A stretch of DNA of 64,000 nucleotides from Fermentimonas sp. (lineage in GTDB: Bacteria > Bacteroidota > Bacteroidia > Bacteroidales > Dysgonomonadaceae). The notes beneath the pieces are model-generated. The model did not search any database. It saw only the letters and a list, made by a program, of their open reading frames with translations, and was not told where the DNA came from. The stretch spans positions 236,593 through 300,592 of the forward strand of contig JADMKP010000010.1 in the NCBI GenBank assembly GCA_015478775.1. Direction: 5' to 3'. Positions within the stretch are counted from its first letter, which is position 1, and each line of letters starts with the position of its first letter. The position numbers and the translations under genes are program-made. This document shows positions 17,797 to 27,917 of the stretch, one piece after another.

Positions 17797-18072
17797 GTGT
17801 TTATGATTATTATTAGTTTATTTTTGTAGAAGTAATCATTTAATAGCAAACTCTTATATTTTTTATATTTTATAATCGTCGTTTGCAAATATACTATTTT
17901 TTTGAAAAGATTTAATTTAACCCAGATTTTACTTGACTCTATTCTTTTACTAGACATTTCATGCAACAAGCATTTTTTACCGAAGGAGCTAAATGCTTCG
18001 AGTACAAATAATCTACCTTTTGCACCAGAGATTAATTAATTGAATATTTTAACAATTGTATAAATACTAGAG

Positions 18073-20268
18073 ATGAAAAGATTTATTTTAAAAACTTTGA
18101 TAGCAGGAATGTTAGTTGGGTCTGCAAACTGCTGCTTAGTTTCGGCGGGAGATGTAACAAAATATGTGAATCCGCTGTTTGGTACCACAACACTTTGGGA
18201 TAAGAAGGATTTGGGGTACGAAATGAGCGAAAACCCAATTTATCGAACTGTCCTCACAGAGCAAGGTCGCCGTCCCGCACAAGGTAAAACAAGAGCTTGG
18301 GGTGGAGAGACCTACCCCGGAGCAGCCATGCCTCATGGAATGGTTCAAGCTTCACCTGTAACAAGTTGGGGATCAGGCACCGGTTATCAATATGAAGATC
18401 CAGCCATTTATGGATTCTTCCATACAAGTCACGGTCATTGGGGTCACGGTCATTTCCCAACACTTCCCATTTCAGGTAAATTTAATCCCGATAACTACGC
18501 TTCAACATATAGCCATAAAAATGAGGTGGCTCAGGCTGGCTATTATAAAGTTTACCTAGACAGATATAAGATTACTTCTGAACTGACGGTAAACTATCGC
18601 AGTGCTCACCATCGCCACACATTTAAGTCGGCTAAGGATAAGCACATTATGATGAATCTTTCCAGAACAAACAGTGTGCGTCCAGGTAATGCAAGATGGA
18701 CATTTGAGCAGGTAGATGATAAAACATTTACAGGTTCACAGAATGGCATGTATTTCTATGCTGTTGCCAATCTGGATATAACAGGCACTCGCACTGTCGA
18801 AAATGCACGCGAACAATTTACTTTAATCGATTTTGCTGATGGAGATAAGGTTATTGAATTGCAGATCGGATTCTCATACACCAGCATCGATAAGGCAAAA
18901 TTAAATTTGGGAAAGGAGATTCAAGGTAAGACATTCGATCAGGTGAGAGAGTTGGCAGATCAGACATGGGAAGAAGCACTATCAAAGATAAAAGTTACTG
19001 GTGGCACAGAATTGCAAAAGAGCCTGTTCTATAGCGGATTGTATCGTGTTATGCAAAATCCTAATTTACGCAGTGATGTAGATGTAGAATTGAATGAAAC
19101 CATCTATTCAAGCAACAACTATTGGGATACCTATGCAAATAAATTGGTGATTCTCCAGATGTTACAACCTGAATTGGTGGCTAATGTAATCCGTAGCGAC
19201 ATCAAAAGAGCAGAGAATACAGGATTTTTGAGTAGCGGATTCCATGGTGATTTCAGCACTTCATTCGTAACAGGTAGTTACATGCGAGGTATTCGCGATT
19301 TCGACATCAATAAAGCATACCAGTTCTCATTGAACAATGCTACTCGTTCGTGGGTAGATGGCAAACGTGGCGGACGAAAATATGGTGATGAGTATCGCAG
19401 ACAGGGATGGATTGCAGAGAATCGTGTAGCTAACCCAACTGTAAAAACCGAAGAGGATGAGGCTAAGGCATCTGTTCAAAAAACCATTGAGTATGCCTAT
19501 AGCGATTATGCCGTTGCATTATTGGCAAAGGAACTGGGCGATAATGAAAATTATGAGTTGCTGATGAATCGCTCTAAGAACTATCGTAATCTCTTCGACG
19601 AGAGTACACAATTCCTTCGTGCACGCTGGGAAGATGGCTCTTGGGTAACTCCTTACGATCCGGGCATTCCCTATTATGTATATATGTATCGCGAATCAAA
19701 TGGTTGGATGTCAACATTCTTTGCCCCTCAAGATCCAAATGGTTTGGTATCTCTCTTCCCGAGCAAAGATGCATTTGAAGCTAAATTAGATAATGTGTTT
19801 AGCACACCTTTCGGTGGTTATGAGGCAGATAATATGACTGGTTGGTTTGGACAGTACTGCGTAGGAAACCAACCATCGCAAGGAATTTCATATTACTATT
19901 ACTTTGTTGGAAAACCAGAGAAGGCTCAAGAGAAAATTGATATCATCTTGAATGATTACTATGCGATGGGAAAAGAAGGTTTGGCATATGCAGGAATGGA
20001 TGATGAAGGAAGTTTATCTGCTTGGTATGTAATGAACGCCATGGGTCTCTATTCATTCTCACCAGCTGATCCAGAGTACATTGTAACAGTACCTATTTTT
20101 GATAAAGTAGAATTTACCATGGGTGATACCACATTTACCATAACCAAAATGGGCGAAGGTCGCAAACTTTCAAGCATCAGTTACGATGGGAAGCTTGTTG
20201 ACGGTTATTTCATCAAACATGACGACTTGAAAAAAGGAAAGGAGTTAATCATCACAACTCGTGAATAG
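18073..20268 (+). CDS. Glycoside hydrolase family 92 (alpha-mannosidase type)
   Basis: 731 residues with a signal peptide ending near LVSAG. GH92 enzymes are Ca2+-dependent exo-alpha-mannosidases that trim N-glycans or mannans. Visible family signatures are GGETYPGAAMPHGMVQASP near 76, SHGHWGHGHF near 117, YWDTYA near 352, and the C-terminal acidic loop GMDDEGSLSAWYVMNAMGLYSFSPADPEY with the candidate base residues. Length is normal. It is a single gene bounded by a strong terminator. The second GH92 at 51511 is a different branch, with weak overall similarity, so they probably cut different linkages. Confidence 0.9.
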   Translation: MKRFILKTLIAGMLVGSANCCLVSAGDVTKYVNPLFGTTTLWDKKDLGYEMSENPIYRTVLTEQGRRPAQGKTRAWGGETYPGAAMPHGMVQASPVTSWGSGTGYQYEDPAIYGFFHTSHGHWGHGHFPTLPISGKFNPDNYASTYSHKNEVAQAGYYKVYLDRYKITSELTVNYRSAHHRHTFKSAKDKHIMMNLSRTNSVRPGNARWTFEQVDDKTFTGSQNGMYFYAVANLDITGTRTVENAREQFTLIDFADGDKVIELQIGFSYTSIDKAKLNLGKEIQGKTFDQVRELADQTWEEALSKIKVTGGTELQKSLFYSGLYRVMQNPNLRSDVDVELNETIYSSNNYWDTYANKLVILQMLQPELVANVIRSDIKRAENTGFLSSGFHGDFSTSFVTGSYMRGIRDFDINKAYQFSLNNATRSWVDGKRGGRKYGDEYRRQGWIAENRVANPTVKTEEDEAKASVQKTIEYAYSDYAVALLAKELGDNENYELLMNRSKNYRNLFDESTQFLRARWEDGSWVTPYDPGIPYYVYMYRESNGWMSTFFAPQDPNGLVSLFPSKDAFEAKLDNVFSTPFGGYEADNMTGWFGQYCVGNQPSQGISYYYYFVGKPEKAQEKIDIILNDYYAMGKEGLAYAGMDDEGSLSAWYVMNAMGLYSFSPADPEYIVTVPIFDKVEFTMGDTTFTITKMGEGRKLSSISYDGKLVDGYFIKHDDLKKGKELIITTRE

Positions 20269-20343
20269 AGACCCAATGGTCTCAACTTCTGTGTCTTTAA
20301 TTACTGCAGTTTTTTTTCATAATCTATCAATAGAAACAACCTC

Positions 20344-20390
20344 AAACTATAAATCTCCCAAAAGACTAGCTTCTGGGAGATTTATAGTTT
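20344..20390. terminator. Long perfect hairpin, bidirectional terminator
   Basis: Seventeen bases at 20344-20360 pair perfectly with 20374-20390 around a 13-base loop. The hairpin lies between the convergent GH92 gene and the sigma-factor operon, 75 bases from one stop and 68 from the other, so it can serve both strands. The stem is AT-rich at its base, giving A and T flanks. Confidence 0.75.
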
Positions 20391-20457
20391 ATTAAATACA
20401 TTATTTTTTACTTCCGTAAAGGCTCTTTGAGGATTCTAAAAAACCTGTTCATATTTT

Positions 20458-20928
20458 CTATTTACCTCTGTTACTGTTTTGGCCACTCCTGAAGTTCGAA
20501 ATTTCTTTTTGCATGAAATCCCTCTCAGCCTGTTGTGCTTTATACAACTTCTCGGGGGTTAAAACACCTTCAAACTTTTTGGCAAATTCTTTATCCAAAG
20601 CAGCTTCTTTAAGTTTCACTTCCACGTCATCATCCAAAAGTTTACGGTATTCTGCTTCTGATATATTGCTGTTATCTTTTATTTTTTGAACCCTATCCCT
20701 GTGGATTTTGCGAAGCTCAAACTTCTTTTTAGTCAATTCGTTATTTAATGGGAAAAATTTATCAGCTTCACTATTTGTAAGTTCCGCTTCTTTCCTTATA
20801 TATTCCACTTTCCTTTTTTCAAACTCCTCAATATTCATTCTTCTGTTCTGATTCTGAGCTTGAATAGAGATGAAGTTAAGTGATAGCATAAAAGCGAACA
20901 ACAACATTATAATGTTACTTCTCATCAT
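20458..20928 (-). CDS. Small periplasmic Spy/CpxP-like protein
   Basis: 156 residues with a signal peptide ending near SIQAQ. The mature protein is almost all charged helix (IEEFEKRKVEYIRKEAELTNSEADKFFPLNNEL and later KFEGVLTPEKLYKAQQAERDF), the pattern of Spy/CpxP-type helical periplasmic proteins, including the LTPE segment. It is the last gene of a four-gene operon with a TPR protein, an ECF sigma factor and a putative anti-sigma factor. A role in sensing or buffering envelope stress is plausible from position; it is not shown. Confidence 0.65.
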   Translation of the reverse strand: MMRSNIIMLLFAFMLSLNFISIQAQNQNRRMNIEEFEKRKVEYIRKEAELTNSEADKFFPLNNELTKKKFELRKIHRDRVQKIKDNSNISEAEYRKLLDDDVEVKLKEAALDKEFAKKFEGVLTPEKLYKAQQAERDFMQKEISNFRSGQNSNRGK

Positions 20929-20958
20929 AAAATATTTATTATATATGTCTTATTCTTT

Positions 20959-21369
20959 TTAGTTAAAATAGTATTGGTCATACATATAGTCGTAAAAACC
21001 ATCATCAATTAGTTGATCTTCCAGGTATTCATAAAACTCATCTTCGGTGATATGCACTGTAGACCAGTAGTTGGCAGTAGATGCTGCACCATCGATTGAC
21101 TGTTCTGCTACAATCGGCTCCTGTATAGCAGATGCCTCATTCTTGTTTACCAAAAAGTTTATTGTTACATACATCCCCAAAAACATAGCAGCCATATATA
21201 CCCATGGTTTTGTTCTGTCCCAAATAGTAACTTTAACCGGCGCCTTAAACTCTTTTTCGGGAAGAAGATTCATTATTTCTTCATTAAAATTCTCGAAATA
21301 ATTACTTGGCACCTTAAATGGAGTCTTACTGCTATCTATATCTTGCAATTTGTTAAAATTAGCTTTCAT
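20959..21369 (-). CDS. Putative membrane anti-sigma factor
   Basis: 136 residues: a soluble N-terminal part (about 1-55), one membrane helix at about 58-75 (WVYMAAMFLGMYVTINFLV), and an acidic Tyr/Asp-rich tail of about 50 residues ending DGFYDYMYDQYYFN. Its position 53 bases after the ECF sigma gene is where an anti-sigma factor would sit, and the short cytoplasmic domain with PFKVPSNYFENFNEEI is common in Bacteroidota homologues. No zinc-binding HxxxCxxC motif is present. Assignment is by context. Confidence 0.6.
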   Translation of the reverse strand: MKANFNKLQDIDSSKTPFKVPSNYFENFNEEIMNLLPEKEFKAPVKVTIWDRTKPWVYMAAMFLGMYVTINFLVNKNEASAIQEPIVAEQSIDGAASTANYWSTVHITEDEFYEYLEDQLIDDGFYDYMYDQYYFN

Positions 21370-21422
21370 TACATACTTTTTTGGGCTGTTCTGTAGAATA
21401 GACTTAATGAAAAATAAAAGGT

Positions 21423-21968
21423 TTAATTAGGTTCGCTTAAAAATTTCTCAACTTTTTTTACTGCATGATGGTATGAAGCCTTTAAAGCTCCTACCGATGT
21501 GCCAAGTATATCCGATATATCATCATATTTCATATCCTCAAAATACTTCATCTGAAATACCAGCTTTTGTTTTTCGGGAAGTGTAAGTATTGCTTTTTGC
21601 AAAAGTAATTGTGCTTCATCACCATCAAAGTAGTCATCACTCTCAAGGGTATTTATCAAGAATGAGTCATCCTCATCAATTGAGATATTGCTCTGATTTC
21701 GTTTCTTATTTATAAAAGTAATACTCTCATTTATAGCAATGCGGTATAACCATGTAGAAAGCTTAGAGTCACCCCTGAAATTATCAATGTTTGTCCAAGC
21801 CTTTATAAACACATCCTGAAGTATGTCATTAGCGTCGTCGTGAGAAAGCACCATTTTCCTTATCTGCCAATAAAGCCTTTCGCTATACTCACTTACAAGT
21901 TTAGCAAAAGCATTCCGTACCGTTAGCGGATTTTTTAATTCTTCAAGAAGCTGGTCGTCGTCAATCAT
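21423..21968 (-). CDS. ECF-type RNA polymerase sigma factor
   Basis: About 181 residues with region 2 (DANDILQDVFIKAWTNIDNFRGDSKLSTWLYRIAINESITFI) and region 4 (LTLPEKQKLVFQMKYFEDMKYDDISDILGTSVGALKASYHHAVKKVEKFL). It directs RNA polymerase to a stress or envelope regulon. A longer GTG start at 21989 is possible, but a TATCTTTG -7 element on the minus strand at 21999-21992 would put the transcript start after it, so the ATG at 21968 is preferred. It sits between the TPR gene (stop at 22020) and the anti-sigma candidate, and may be read from both the operon promoter and its own. Confidence 0.9.
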   Translation of the reverse strand: MIDDDQLLEELKNPLTVRNAFAKLVSEYSERLYWQIRKMVLSHDDANDILQDVFIKAWTNIDNFRGDSKLSTWLYRIAINESITFINKKRNQSNISIDEDDSFLINTLESDDYFDGDEAQLLLQKAILTLPEKQKLVFQMKYFEDMKYDDISDILGTSVGALKASYHHAVKKVEKFLSEPN

Positions 21969-22019
21969 TTCTATATAATTGGGTTTCACAACAAAGATAA
22001 AAGTTTTTTTTAACTTTTA

Positions 22020-23102
22020 TCAGTTGTTTTCTCCTTTTTCAAACCACATTATAAAATTAAGTGCTGCTTCGGGGTTATTTTCCCACCATTCAAATGATTC
22101 TGGATAGTACGAAACGCTTATGTATCGACAAAAAACATCATAATAATCGGAATGAGCAATGTGTGAGAAAAACGGTATATAAAAAGTCCAGAATATCCCC
22201 TCATTATAATTTTTACTCTCTCTTTCCAGTATTTTCATTATTTCCATGTTAACTGTTTTAAATTGTATGAAATCATTAACTTCCTCCGATGCCGATTTTA
22301 GGGAGTCTTTTGTGGATGTTATTGCATGATATACAAAATTTCTATTCAGTCCGTTTTCTATGGATAAAGGAGGAAGTTTATCTTTACTTACCGTATTTTC
22401 GTTTTTGTTTTTAAGAAGTTGTTGTTGTATAAAAGATCTCTCCACAGGTTCCGCCACTTCTCTAAGTTGCATAATTTGCAACATCTCTGTAAATGCATTT
22501 TTAGATCGCTTACTGTCAGGCTCAAGCAATAAAAACATCTGAAATGATAATATACTTTGCACCCACAATCCTTTGTCTTTAAGTACATAGGCATACAATA
22601 AGAATGCTCCGCCATGCGATTTATCAAGGTCTATTGCTGTTTTAATATGTTCAAGTGTTTTATCAATATCACCTTTTTTATAAAAGTTGAGAGCTAAATT
22701 GAAATGTAAAATCGATTTAGGTCCATTTTTTTCCAAACCTTCATATAATAGTTCTATTGAATCATCAACCCTATCCATCTCTGCAAGAGATTCACTTTTC
22801 ACAGCATAAGCTCCAGACGAAAGTTGCTCGTTTTGTGAATCTATTATCTGAGTACTATATAGTATTGCATTTTCAAAATCCTTTAATGCCAGATACGACA
22901 ATGAAATCTCATAAACAGCAAGCGTGTGCGTTGAGTCTATTTCTAATGCCTCATTATATCTATCAATTGCTTCTTCATATTCTCCGGCGTCATGAAGTTC
23001 TATTCCTTCTTTAATTAGCGCCTCCACATTTTGATCCTGCCCAAATAATGTGGTAGAGGATATAATTAGTAAAAGTGATATTATGACTATTATTTTTCTC
23101 AT
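22020..23102 (-). CDS. Secreted TPR protein
   Basis: 360 residues with a signal peptide ending near LFGQ. TPR units run from about residue 25 to 210 (ELHDAGEYEEAIDRYNEALEIDSTHTLAVYEISLSYLALKDFENAI and following). The C-terminal 130 residues lack a known pattern and are rich in aromatic residues. It is the first gene of the sigma-factor operon, 30 bases upstream of the longest possible sigma start. A scaffold or sensor role with the envelope-stress genes is possible. Confidence 0.75.
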   Translation of the reverse strand: MRKIIVIISLLLIISSTTLFGQDQNVEALIKEGIELHDAGEYEEAIDRYNEALEIDSTHTLAVYEISLSYLALKDFENAILYSTQIIDSQNEQLSSGAYAVKSESLAEMDRVDDSIELLYEGLEKNGPKSILHFNLALNFYKKGDIDKTLEHIKTAIDLDKSHGGAFLLYAYVLKDKGLWVQSILSFQMFLLLEPDSKRSKNAFTEMLQIMQLREVAEPVERSFIQQQLLKNKNENTVSKDKLPPLSIENGLNRNFVYHAITSTKDSLKSASEEVNDFIQFKTVNMEIMKILERESKNYNEGIFWTFYIPFFSHIAHSDYYDVFCRYISVSYYPESFEWWENNPEAALNFIMWFEKGENN

Positions 23103-23238
23103 AAATATTATTTTTAGATTGCTAAAAGTAAGACAAAAAAAGCAATTACAGAACCTATATTACCCACAATAGTGGCATTTGTAACACTTCTAAACATATT
23201 GATTTGATAAAGCAGGTGTTTTTTACTAAAATTTGAGC

Positions 23239-23246
23239 TACCTTTG
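23239..23246 (+). promoter_or_regulatory. Candidate -7 element of the AspT-type transporter gene
   Basis: TACCTTTG matches TAnnTTTG and lies 38 bases before the ATG at 23285. No good TTTG is present at the expected -33 position. Confidence 0.45.
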
Positions 23247-23284
23247 CAAAGTTTTTTAAACTACATTTATTAGGTTATTATATA

Positions 23285-24955
23285 ATGGATTGGTTAGTAC
23301 AACTGGTTTTCGGCTCTGGTGTTGCCCATGCAATTTTCGTTCTTGCAATAGTAATTTCGGCAGGCTTACTGTTAGGTAAAATTAAGGTATTTGGTATCTC
23401 GCTTGGAATCACATGGATCCTGTTCTTCGGAATCTTTCTGGGTCATTTAGGTCTACAAATAGATCCAAACGTTTTGCATTTCATGAAAGAGTTTGGTCTC
23501 ATCCTTTTTATATACTCAATTGGTATGCAGGTGGGCCCAAGTTTCTTTGCTTCTTTCCGTAAAGGGGGCATCACTCTCAACTTGCTAGCTGCAGGTGTGG
23601 TTTTGCTTGGAGTTATAACCACATATATAATACACCTTGTAACAGGCACTCCAATGGCCACAATGGTTGGTATTCTGTCAGGAGCAGTAACTAATACACC
23701 CGGACTTGGAGCTGCTCAGCAAACGTTTACAGATATAACAGGCACCACCGATCCTACAATTGCAACTGCATATGCTATTGCTTATCCTTTAGGGGTTGTT
23801 GGAATTATTATAACTCTTGTATTACTCAAGCAGATATTCAGAATAGATCAAACAAAGGAGATCGAAACACTTGAGGATAGCGATGAAAGTAAGAAGGCCG
23901 AAGCGCAAATGTTCTCTCTTCAAATTAAAAACCCATCTATTTTTGGTAAAAACATTAGAGATGTAAAAGACCTAATAGAAAAGGATTTTGTTATCTCAAG
24001 AGTACTTCACTCTGCAAACAATACGCTGGAGGTGCCAAAGACAGATACATCTCTATACGAAAATGATAAGGTGCTAATTGTCTCTAATTTAAATAATATA
24101 GGTTTTATAGAAGCACTATTAGGCATCCGCATCGATATGAATCGTGACGATTGGAACAAGCTCGATTCAATGCTTGTATCTAGAAGAATTTCAATTACTA
24201 AGGCCCAAATCAACGGTCGCTCTTTAGGCACTCTCAAATTAAGAAACAATTTTGGAGTCAACATCACTCGTGTCAATCGTGCAGGGGTAGATCTTATTGC
24301 AGATCCTGCTTTGCAGTTACAACTGGGTGATAGGGTAACCGTTGTTGGTTCAGAAGATAATATTGATAATGTAGAAAAGTTCTTAGGAAACTCTTTAAAA
24401 CGACTTAGAGAGCCCAATCTAATTTCAATATTTATAGGTATTGCCCTGGGTGTACTCTTAGGTAGTATCCCATTTATGTTCCCCGGAATACCACAACCTG
24501 TGAAGCTTGGTTTGGCAGGTGGACCACTTATTGTGGCTATTCTGTTAAGCAAGTTCGGTCCTAAATTAAAACTAGTTACCTACACCACCATGAGTGCAAA
24601 TCTTATGCTTAGAGAAATTGGAATTGCCATATTCCTTGCTTGTGTGGGTATTGAGGCCGGTGCCAATTTTATTGAAACAATAGTAAATGGTGGTTATATG
24701 TGGATTGGTTATGGAGTGATAATCACTTTGGTTCCCATTATGACAATTGGCATAATAGGCCGAAAGGTTATGAAAATAAACTACTTCACACTTATGGGAA
24801 TGATTGCAGGTAGTATGACCGATCCACCGGCATTGTCATTTGCTAACACCACTGCGGGTAACGATATTCCTGCTGTAAGCTACGCAACCGTGTACCCGCT
24901 AACAATGTTTTTAAGGGTAATAAGTGCTCAGCTTTTAATATTACTATTTGTATAG
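23285..24955 (+). CDS. AspT/YidE-type putative antiporter with TrkA-C domains
   Basis: 556 residues. About five membrane segments (residues 10-185), a cytoplasmic part with two TrkA-C-like domains (about 210-285 and 295-370), then about five more membrane segments (380-556). The two membrane halves share the duplication typical of the aspartate:alanine exchanger family: [22 protein letters not shown] in the first and [18 protein letters not shown] in the second. The substrate is unknown; YidE/YbjL members are mostly uncharacterised. It is monocistronic. Confidence 0.85.
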   Translation: MDWLVQLVFGSGVAHAIFVLAIVISAGLLLGKIKVFGISLGITWILFFGIFLGHLGLQIDPNVLHFMKEFGLILFIYSIGMQVGPSFFASFRKGGITLNLLAAGVVLLGVITTYIIHLVTGTPMATMVGILSGAVTNTPGLGAAQQTFTDITGTTDPTIATAYAIAYPLGVVGIIITLVLLKQIFRIDQTKEIETLEDSDESKKAEAQMFSLQIKNPSIFGKNIRDVKDLIEKDFVISRVLHSANNTLEVPKTDTSLYENDKVLIVSNLNNIGFIEALLGIRIDMNRDDWNKLDSMLVSRRISITKAQINGRSLGTLKLRNNFGVNITRVNRAGVDLIADPALQLQLGDRVTVVGSEDNIDNVEKFLGNSLKRLREPNLISIFIGIALGVLLGSIPFMFPGIPQPVKLGLAGGPLIVAILLSKFGPKLKLVTYTTMSANLMLREIGIAIFLACVGIEAGANFIETIVNGGYMWIGYGVIITLVPIMTIGIIGRKVMKINYFTLMGMIAGSMTDPPALSFANTTAGNDIPAVSYATVYPLTMFLRVISAQLLILLFV

Positions 24956-25042
24956 GCAAACCCATTTGTTCCTCGCAATCGTTTGCACCATCATTCTGCT
25001 CAAAAGTTACTTAAATTCACTCTGTTAGTATACAAAACATAT

Positions 25043-25050
25043 TAGTTTTG
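25043..25050 (+). promoter_or_regulatory. Candidate -7 element of the amylomaltase gene
   Basis: TAGTTTTG matches TAnnTTTG, 39 bases before the ATG at 25090. A -33 element is not clear. Confidence 0.45.
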
Positions 25051-25089
25051 TAGTAATAGAAAGAATGATTAACTAATAAGAGAATCTAT

Positions 25090-27783
25090 ATGGCTGTGGT
25101 AACGTTTCAACTCGACTATCATACTGCGTGGGGACAAGAAGTTTGTATATGCGGATCTACTCCCGAACTAGGGAATTTTAATGAGTCGGATGGTCTTTTA
25201 CTCCAATACAATGGTAATACATGGTTTGCCGATATTAATATTACAAAATCAGAAGAGATTAGTTATTATTATTTCATCAAACAAGGAAATAGTGTAATAC
25301 GAAGAGAGTGGGGGTCTCACCGAAAAGTTTACATCGTAAAAAGCAAGAAACAGTTTATTATTCAAGACCTTTGGAAGAATAAACCCTTTCATAATTATCT
25401 CTATTCATCTGTTTTCACAGATACAGTTTTTCGTCACAACAAAACTACACGAACTCCTAAATATTTTAATCAGTCGATACTGCTTAATGTCATTTGCCCC
25501 TATGTGAGCAGAGAACAAGTGCTGTGTATAAGCGGCAACTGCGAAGAGCTGGGTAACTGGGATAATGCTAAGTCTCTCAAACTTACACCCACCGAAAATG
25601 GTGTATGGCAAATAATATTAAATGCAAAGAAGCTACCAGCCAAGGTCAATTACAAATTTGTAATTATAGATAAAGCAACCAACGATATAGTATTTTGGGA
25701 AGATGGCGGCAACAGGTTTCTCATTGCCGAAAATGCGCATAAAGATGATACTGTTTTCATAGAAATGGCATTGCAATTTCATCACAACAATTTCAAATTT
25801 AAAGGCATTGGCACATCCATACCGCTGTTTTCTTTAAAAACTGACGATAGCTTCGGTATAGGTGAATTTACCGATCTACGGAAAATGATAGACTGGACAC
25901 ATCAAACCGGTCAGCATCTCATTCAACTTCTGCCCGTTAACGACACTACAACAACAAAAACATGGCGCGACTCATATCCATATAGTGCCATCTCAATATA
26001 TGCTCTTCACCCAATCTATTTAGGGTGCAAACAATATCCTCTAAAGAATAAGAAGAAATTCAACTCTTACCTCAAGCAGGCCAACAAGTTCAATCAGCTA
26101 AAAGAGATAGATTACGAAAAAGTATTTAAACTGAAAGAAGATTACTGTCACGATTTATTCCTGCAAGATGGTCAAAAGGTGATGCTTTCAAAAGAGTATA
26201 AAGAGTTTCACAACAAAAACAGATATTGGCTTTTTGCTTATGCCTGTTATAGTTACCTGCGAGATAAAAACGGCTCGGCAAATTTCAGGGAGTGGGGTAT
26301 TTATAAAACCTACAATGAAGAGGCATTATCGCAAATGATTAGTGAACTACCCTTTGCAAAAAATGAAGTTGATTATTACTGTTTTGTACAATTCCTTCTA
26401 CATAAACAGTTTTCAGAAATTAAAGAATACGCACAAAGCAAAGGCATTTCGCTTAAAGGTGATATCCCCATTGGCATAGACCGAAATAGTATAGATGCAT
26501 GGACGGTGCCGCATCTGTTTAATATGGACACACAAACAGGTGCTCCGCCCGACGACTTCTCATACTTTGGTCAAAACTGGGGTTTCCCTACATACAACTG
26601 GCAAGCAATGGAAGAGGACGGCTACACATGGTGGAAGAGCCGATTCCAAAAGATGTCAGATTATTTCGATGCTTACAGAATAGATCATATCCTTGGATTC
26701 TTTAGGATATGGGAGATACCTCTTCATTCGGTGCACGGACTGCTTGGTTACTTTAATCCCGCTTTACCATATTGGGCCGAAGAAATTAATAACGACGGAA
26801 TACCTTTTGACGAGCAAAGAATGGAAGAACCATTTATTCACGAAAGTTTCCTTTCCGATATATTTGGTGACTATACCCAAGAGGTAATATCTGAATATCT
26901 AGAAGTCGCAGGATGGCAGTTGTTTAAATTAAATTTATTCTGTAACACTCAACAAAAAATTAAAGCATTTTTCGCTCAAAGGGATGATGAGAGATCAATA
27001 AAGATTCGCGAAGGGTTATATGCTCTTTGTAACGAAGTGCTATTCGTGAGAGACCCTCACGATCAACATCGCTTCCATCCTCGAATTACGGCACAATTCA
27101 CATATTCATATAAATATCTCAACGATGATGTAAAAGATGCCTATAATAGGCTATATGACAGGTTTTATTTTCAACGTCACAATTATTTCTGGCGCGAGCA
27201 GGCTATGAAAAAGCTACCACCTCTAATTAATTCAACAGATATGATGGTGTGTGGCGAGGACCTTGGTATGGTGCCCGATTGTGTTCCTTCGGTAATGGAT
27301 GAGTTGCAAATATTGAGTCTCGAAATTGAACGAATGCCCAAAAGCACATATACAAAGTTTACTGATCTAAAACATTTGCCTTATCTATCGGTTTGCACAA
27401 CATCTACGCACGATATGTCGCCAATTAGGTTATGGTGGACCGAAAACAGAGATATTACGCAACAATATTATAACGAGGTATTACAATTACCCGGTAAAGC
27501 ACCATTGGAGTGCTCAACCGAGCTGTGCAAACAAATTATAGAAAATCATCTTCATTCATCTGGAATGTGGGTAATATTACCCTGGCAAGACTGGATGTCT
27601 ATTGATGAAAATTTACGTAACGAAGATATAGCTGCAGAGCGTATAAACGTGCCTGCAAACCCCGAGAACTACTGGAGGTACAGAATGCATATTTCTTTAG
27701 AGAAACTGCTTAAGAAGAATGATTTTAATAATAGAATAAAGGAAATGTGCGACACTGTGGGCAATAAAGGCATTAGTAAGTAG
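25090..27783 (+). CDS. malQ: 4-alpha-glucanotransferase (amylomaltase, GH77) with two CBM20 domains
   Basis: 897 residues with no signal peptide, hence cytoplasmic. Two starch-binding CBM20 domains occupy about 1-110 (AWGQEVCICGSTPELGNF) and 130-245 (EQVLCISGNCEELGNWDNAKSLKL). The GH77 barrel follows from about 255. Catalytic residues can be placed: the Asp nucleophile in YFDAYRIDHILGFFRIWEIP, the acid/base Glu in CGEDLGMVPDCVPSVM, and the third acid in STHDMSPIRLWW. The large plant-DPE2-like architecture is usual in Bacteroidota. It rearranges maltodextrins during starch or glycogen use. Confidence 0.93.
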   Translation: MAVVTFQLDYHTAWGQEVCICGSTPELGNFNESDGLLLQYNGNTWFADINITKSEEISYYYFIKQGNSVIRREWGSHRKVYIVKSKKQFIIQDLWKNKPFHNYLYSSVFTDTVFRHNKTTRTPKYFNQSILLNVICPYVSREQVLCISGNCEELGNWDNAKSLKLTPTENGVWQIILNAKKLPAKVNYKFVIIDKATNDIVFWEDGGNRFLIAENAHKDDTVFIEMALQFHHNNFKFKGIGTSIPLFSLKTDDSFGIGEFTDLRKMIDWTHQTGQHLIQLLPVNDTTTTKTWRDSYPYSAISIYALHPIYLGCKQYPLKNKKKFNSYLKQANKFNQLKEIDYEKVFKLKEDYCHDLFLQDGQKVMLSKEYKEFHNKNRYWLFAYACYSYLRDKNGSANFREWGIYKTYNEEALSQMISELPFAKNEVDYYCFVQFLLHKQFSEIKEYAQSKGISLKGDIPIGIDRNSIDAWTVPHLFNMDTQTGAPPDDFSYFGQNWGFPTYNWQAMEEDGYTWWKSRFQKMSDYFDAYRIDHILGFFRIWEIPLHSVHGLLGYFNPALPYWAEEINNDGIPFDEQRMEEPFIHESFLSDIFGDYTQEVISEYLEVAGWQLFKLNLFCNTQQKIKAFFAQRDDERSIKIREGLYALCNEVLFVRDPHDQHRFHPRITAQFTYSYKYLNDDVKDAYNRLYDRFYFQRHNYFWREQAMKKLPPLINSTDMMVCGEDLGMVPDCVPSVMDELQILSLEIERMPKSTYTKFTDLKHLPYLSVCTTSTHDMSPIRLWWTENRDITQQYYNEVLQLPGKAPLECSTELCKQIIENHLHSSGMWVILPWQDWMSIDENLRNEDIAAERINVPANPENYWRYRMHISLEKLLKKNDFNNRIKEMCDTVGNKGISK

Positions 27784-27828
27784 TAGCACGGAGTTCCCAT
27801 AAGAATTAACTATCACACATAAACCCAT

Positions 27829-27865
27829 AAAAAATAGCTGCTCTATAAAAGAACAGCTATTTTTT
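27829..27865. terminator. Bidirectional terminator between malQ and fba
   Basis: AAAAAATAGCTG (27829-27840) and CAGCTATTTTTT (27854-27865) form a perfect 12-bp stem, with A- and T-tracts built into its ends. It serves the convergent amylomaltase and aldolase genes. Confidence 0.85.
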
Positions 27866-27917
27866 TTATCTACTGCAAGTAGAACTTATCAGTAGTTACA
27901 TATTTTATTAAGTACAA

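Noticed and set aside
21969-21989. GTG start for the sigma factor
   Set aside because: A -7 element directly upstream would start the transcript after it; ATG at 21968 is the better choice.
24007-24552. 181-codon minus-strand frame opposite the AspT-type gene
   Set aside because: A mirror frame of a clearly coding transporter; the translation has no family character.
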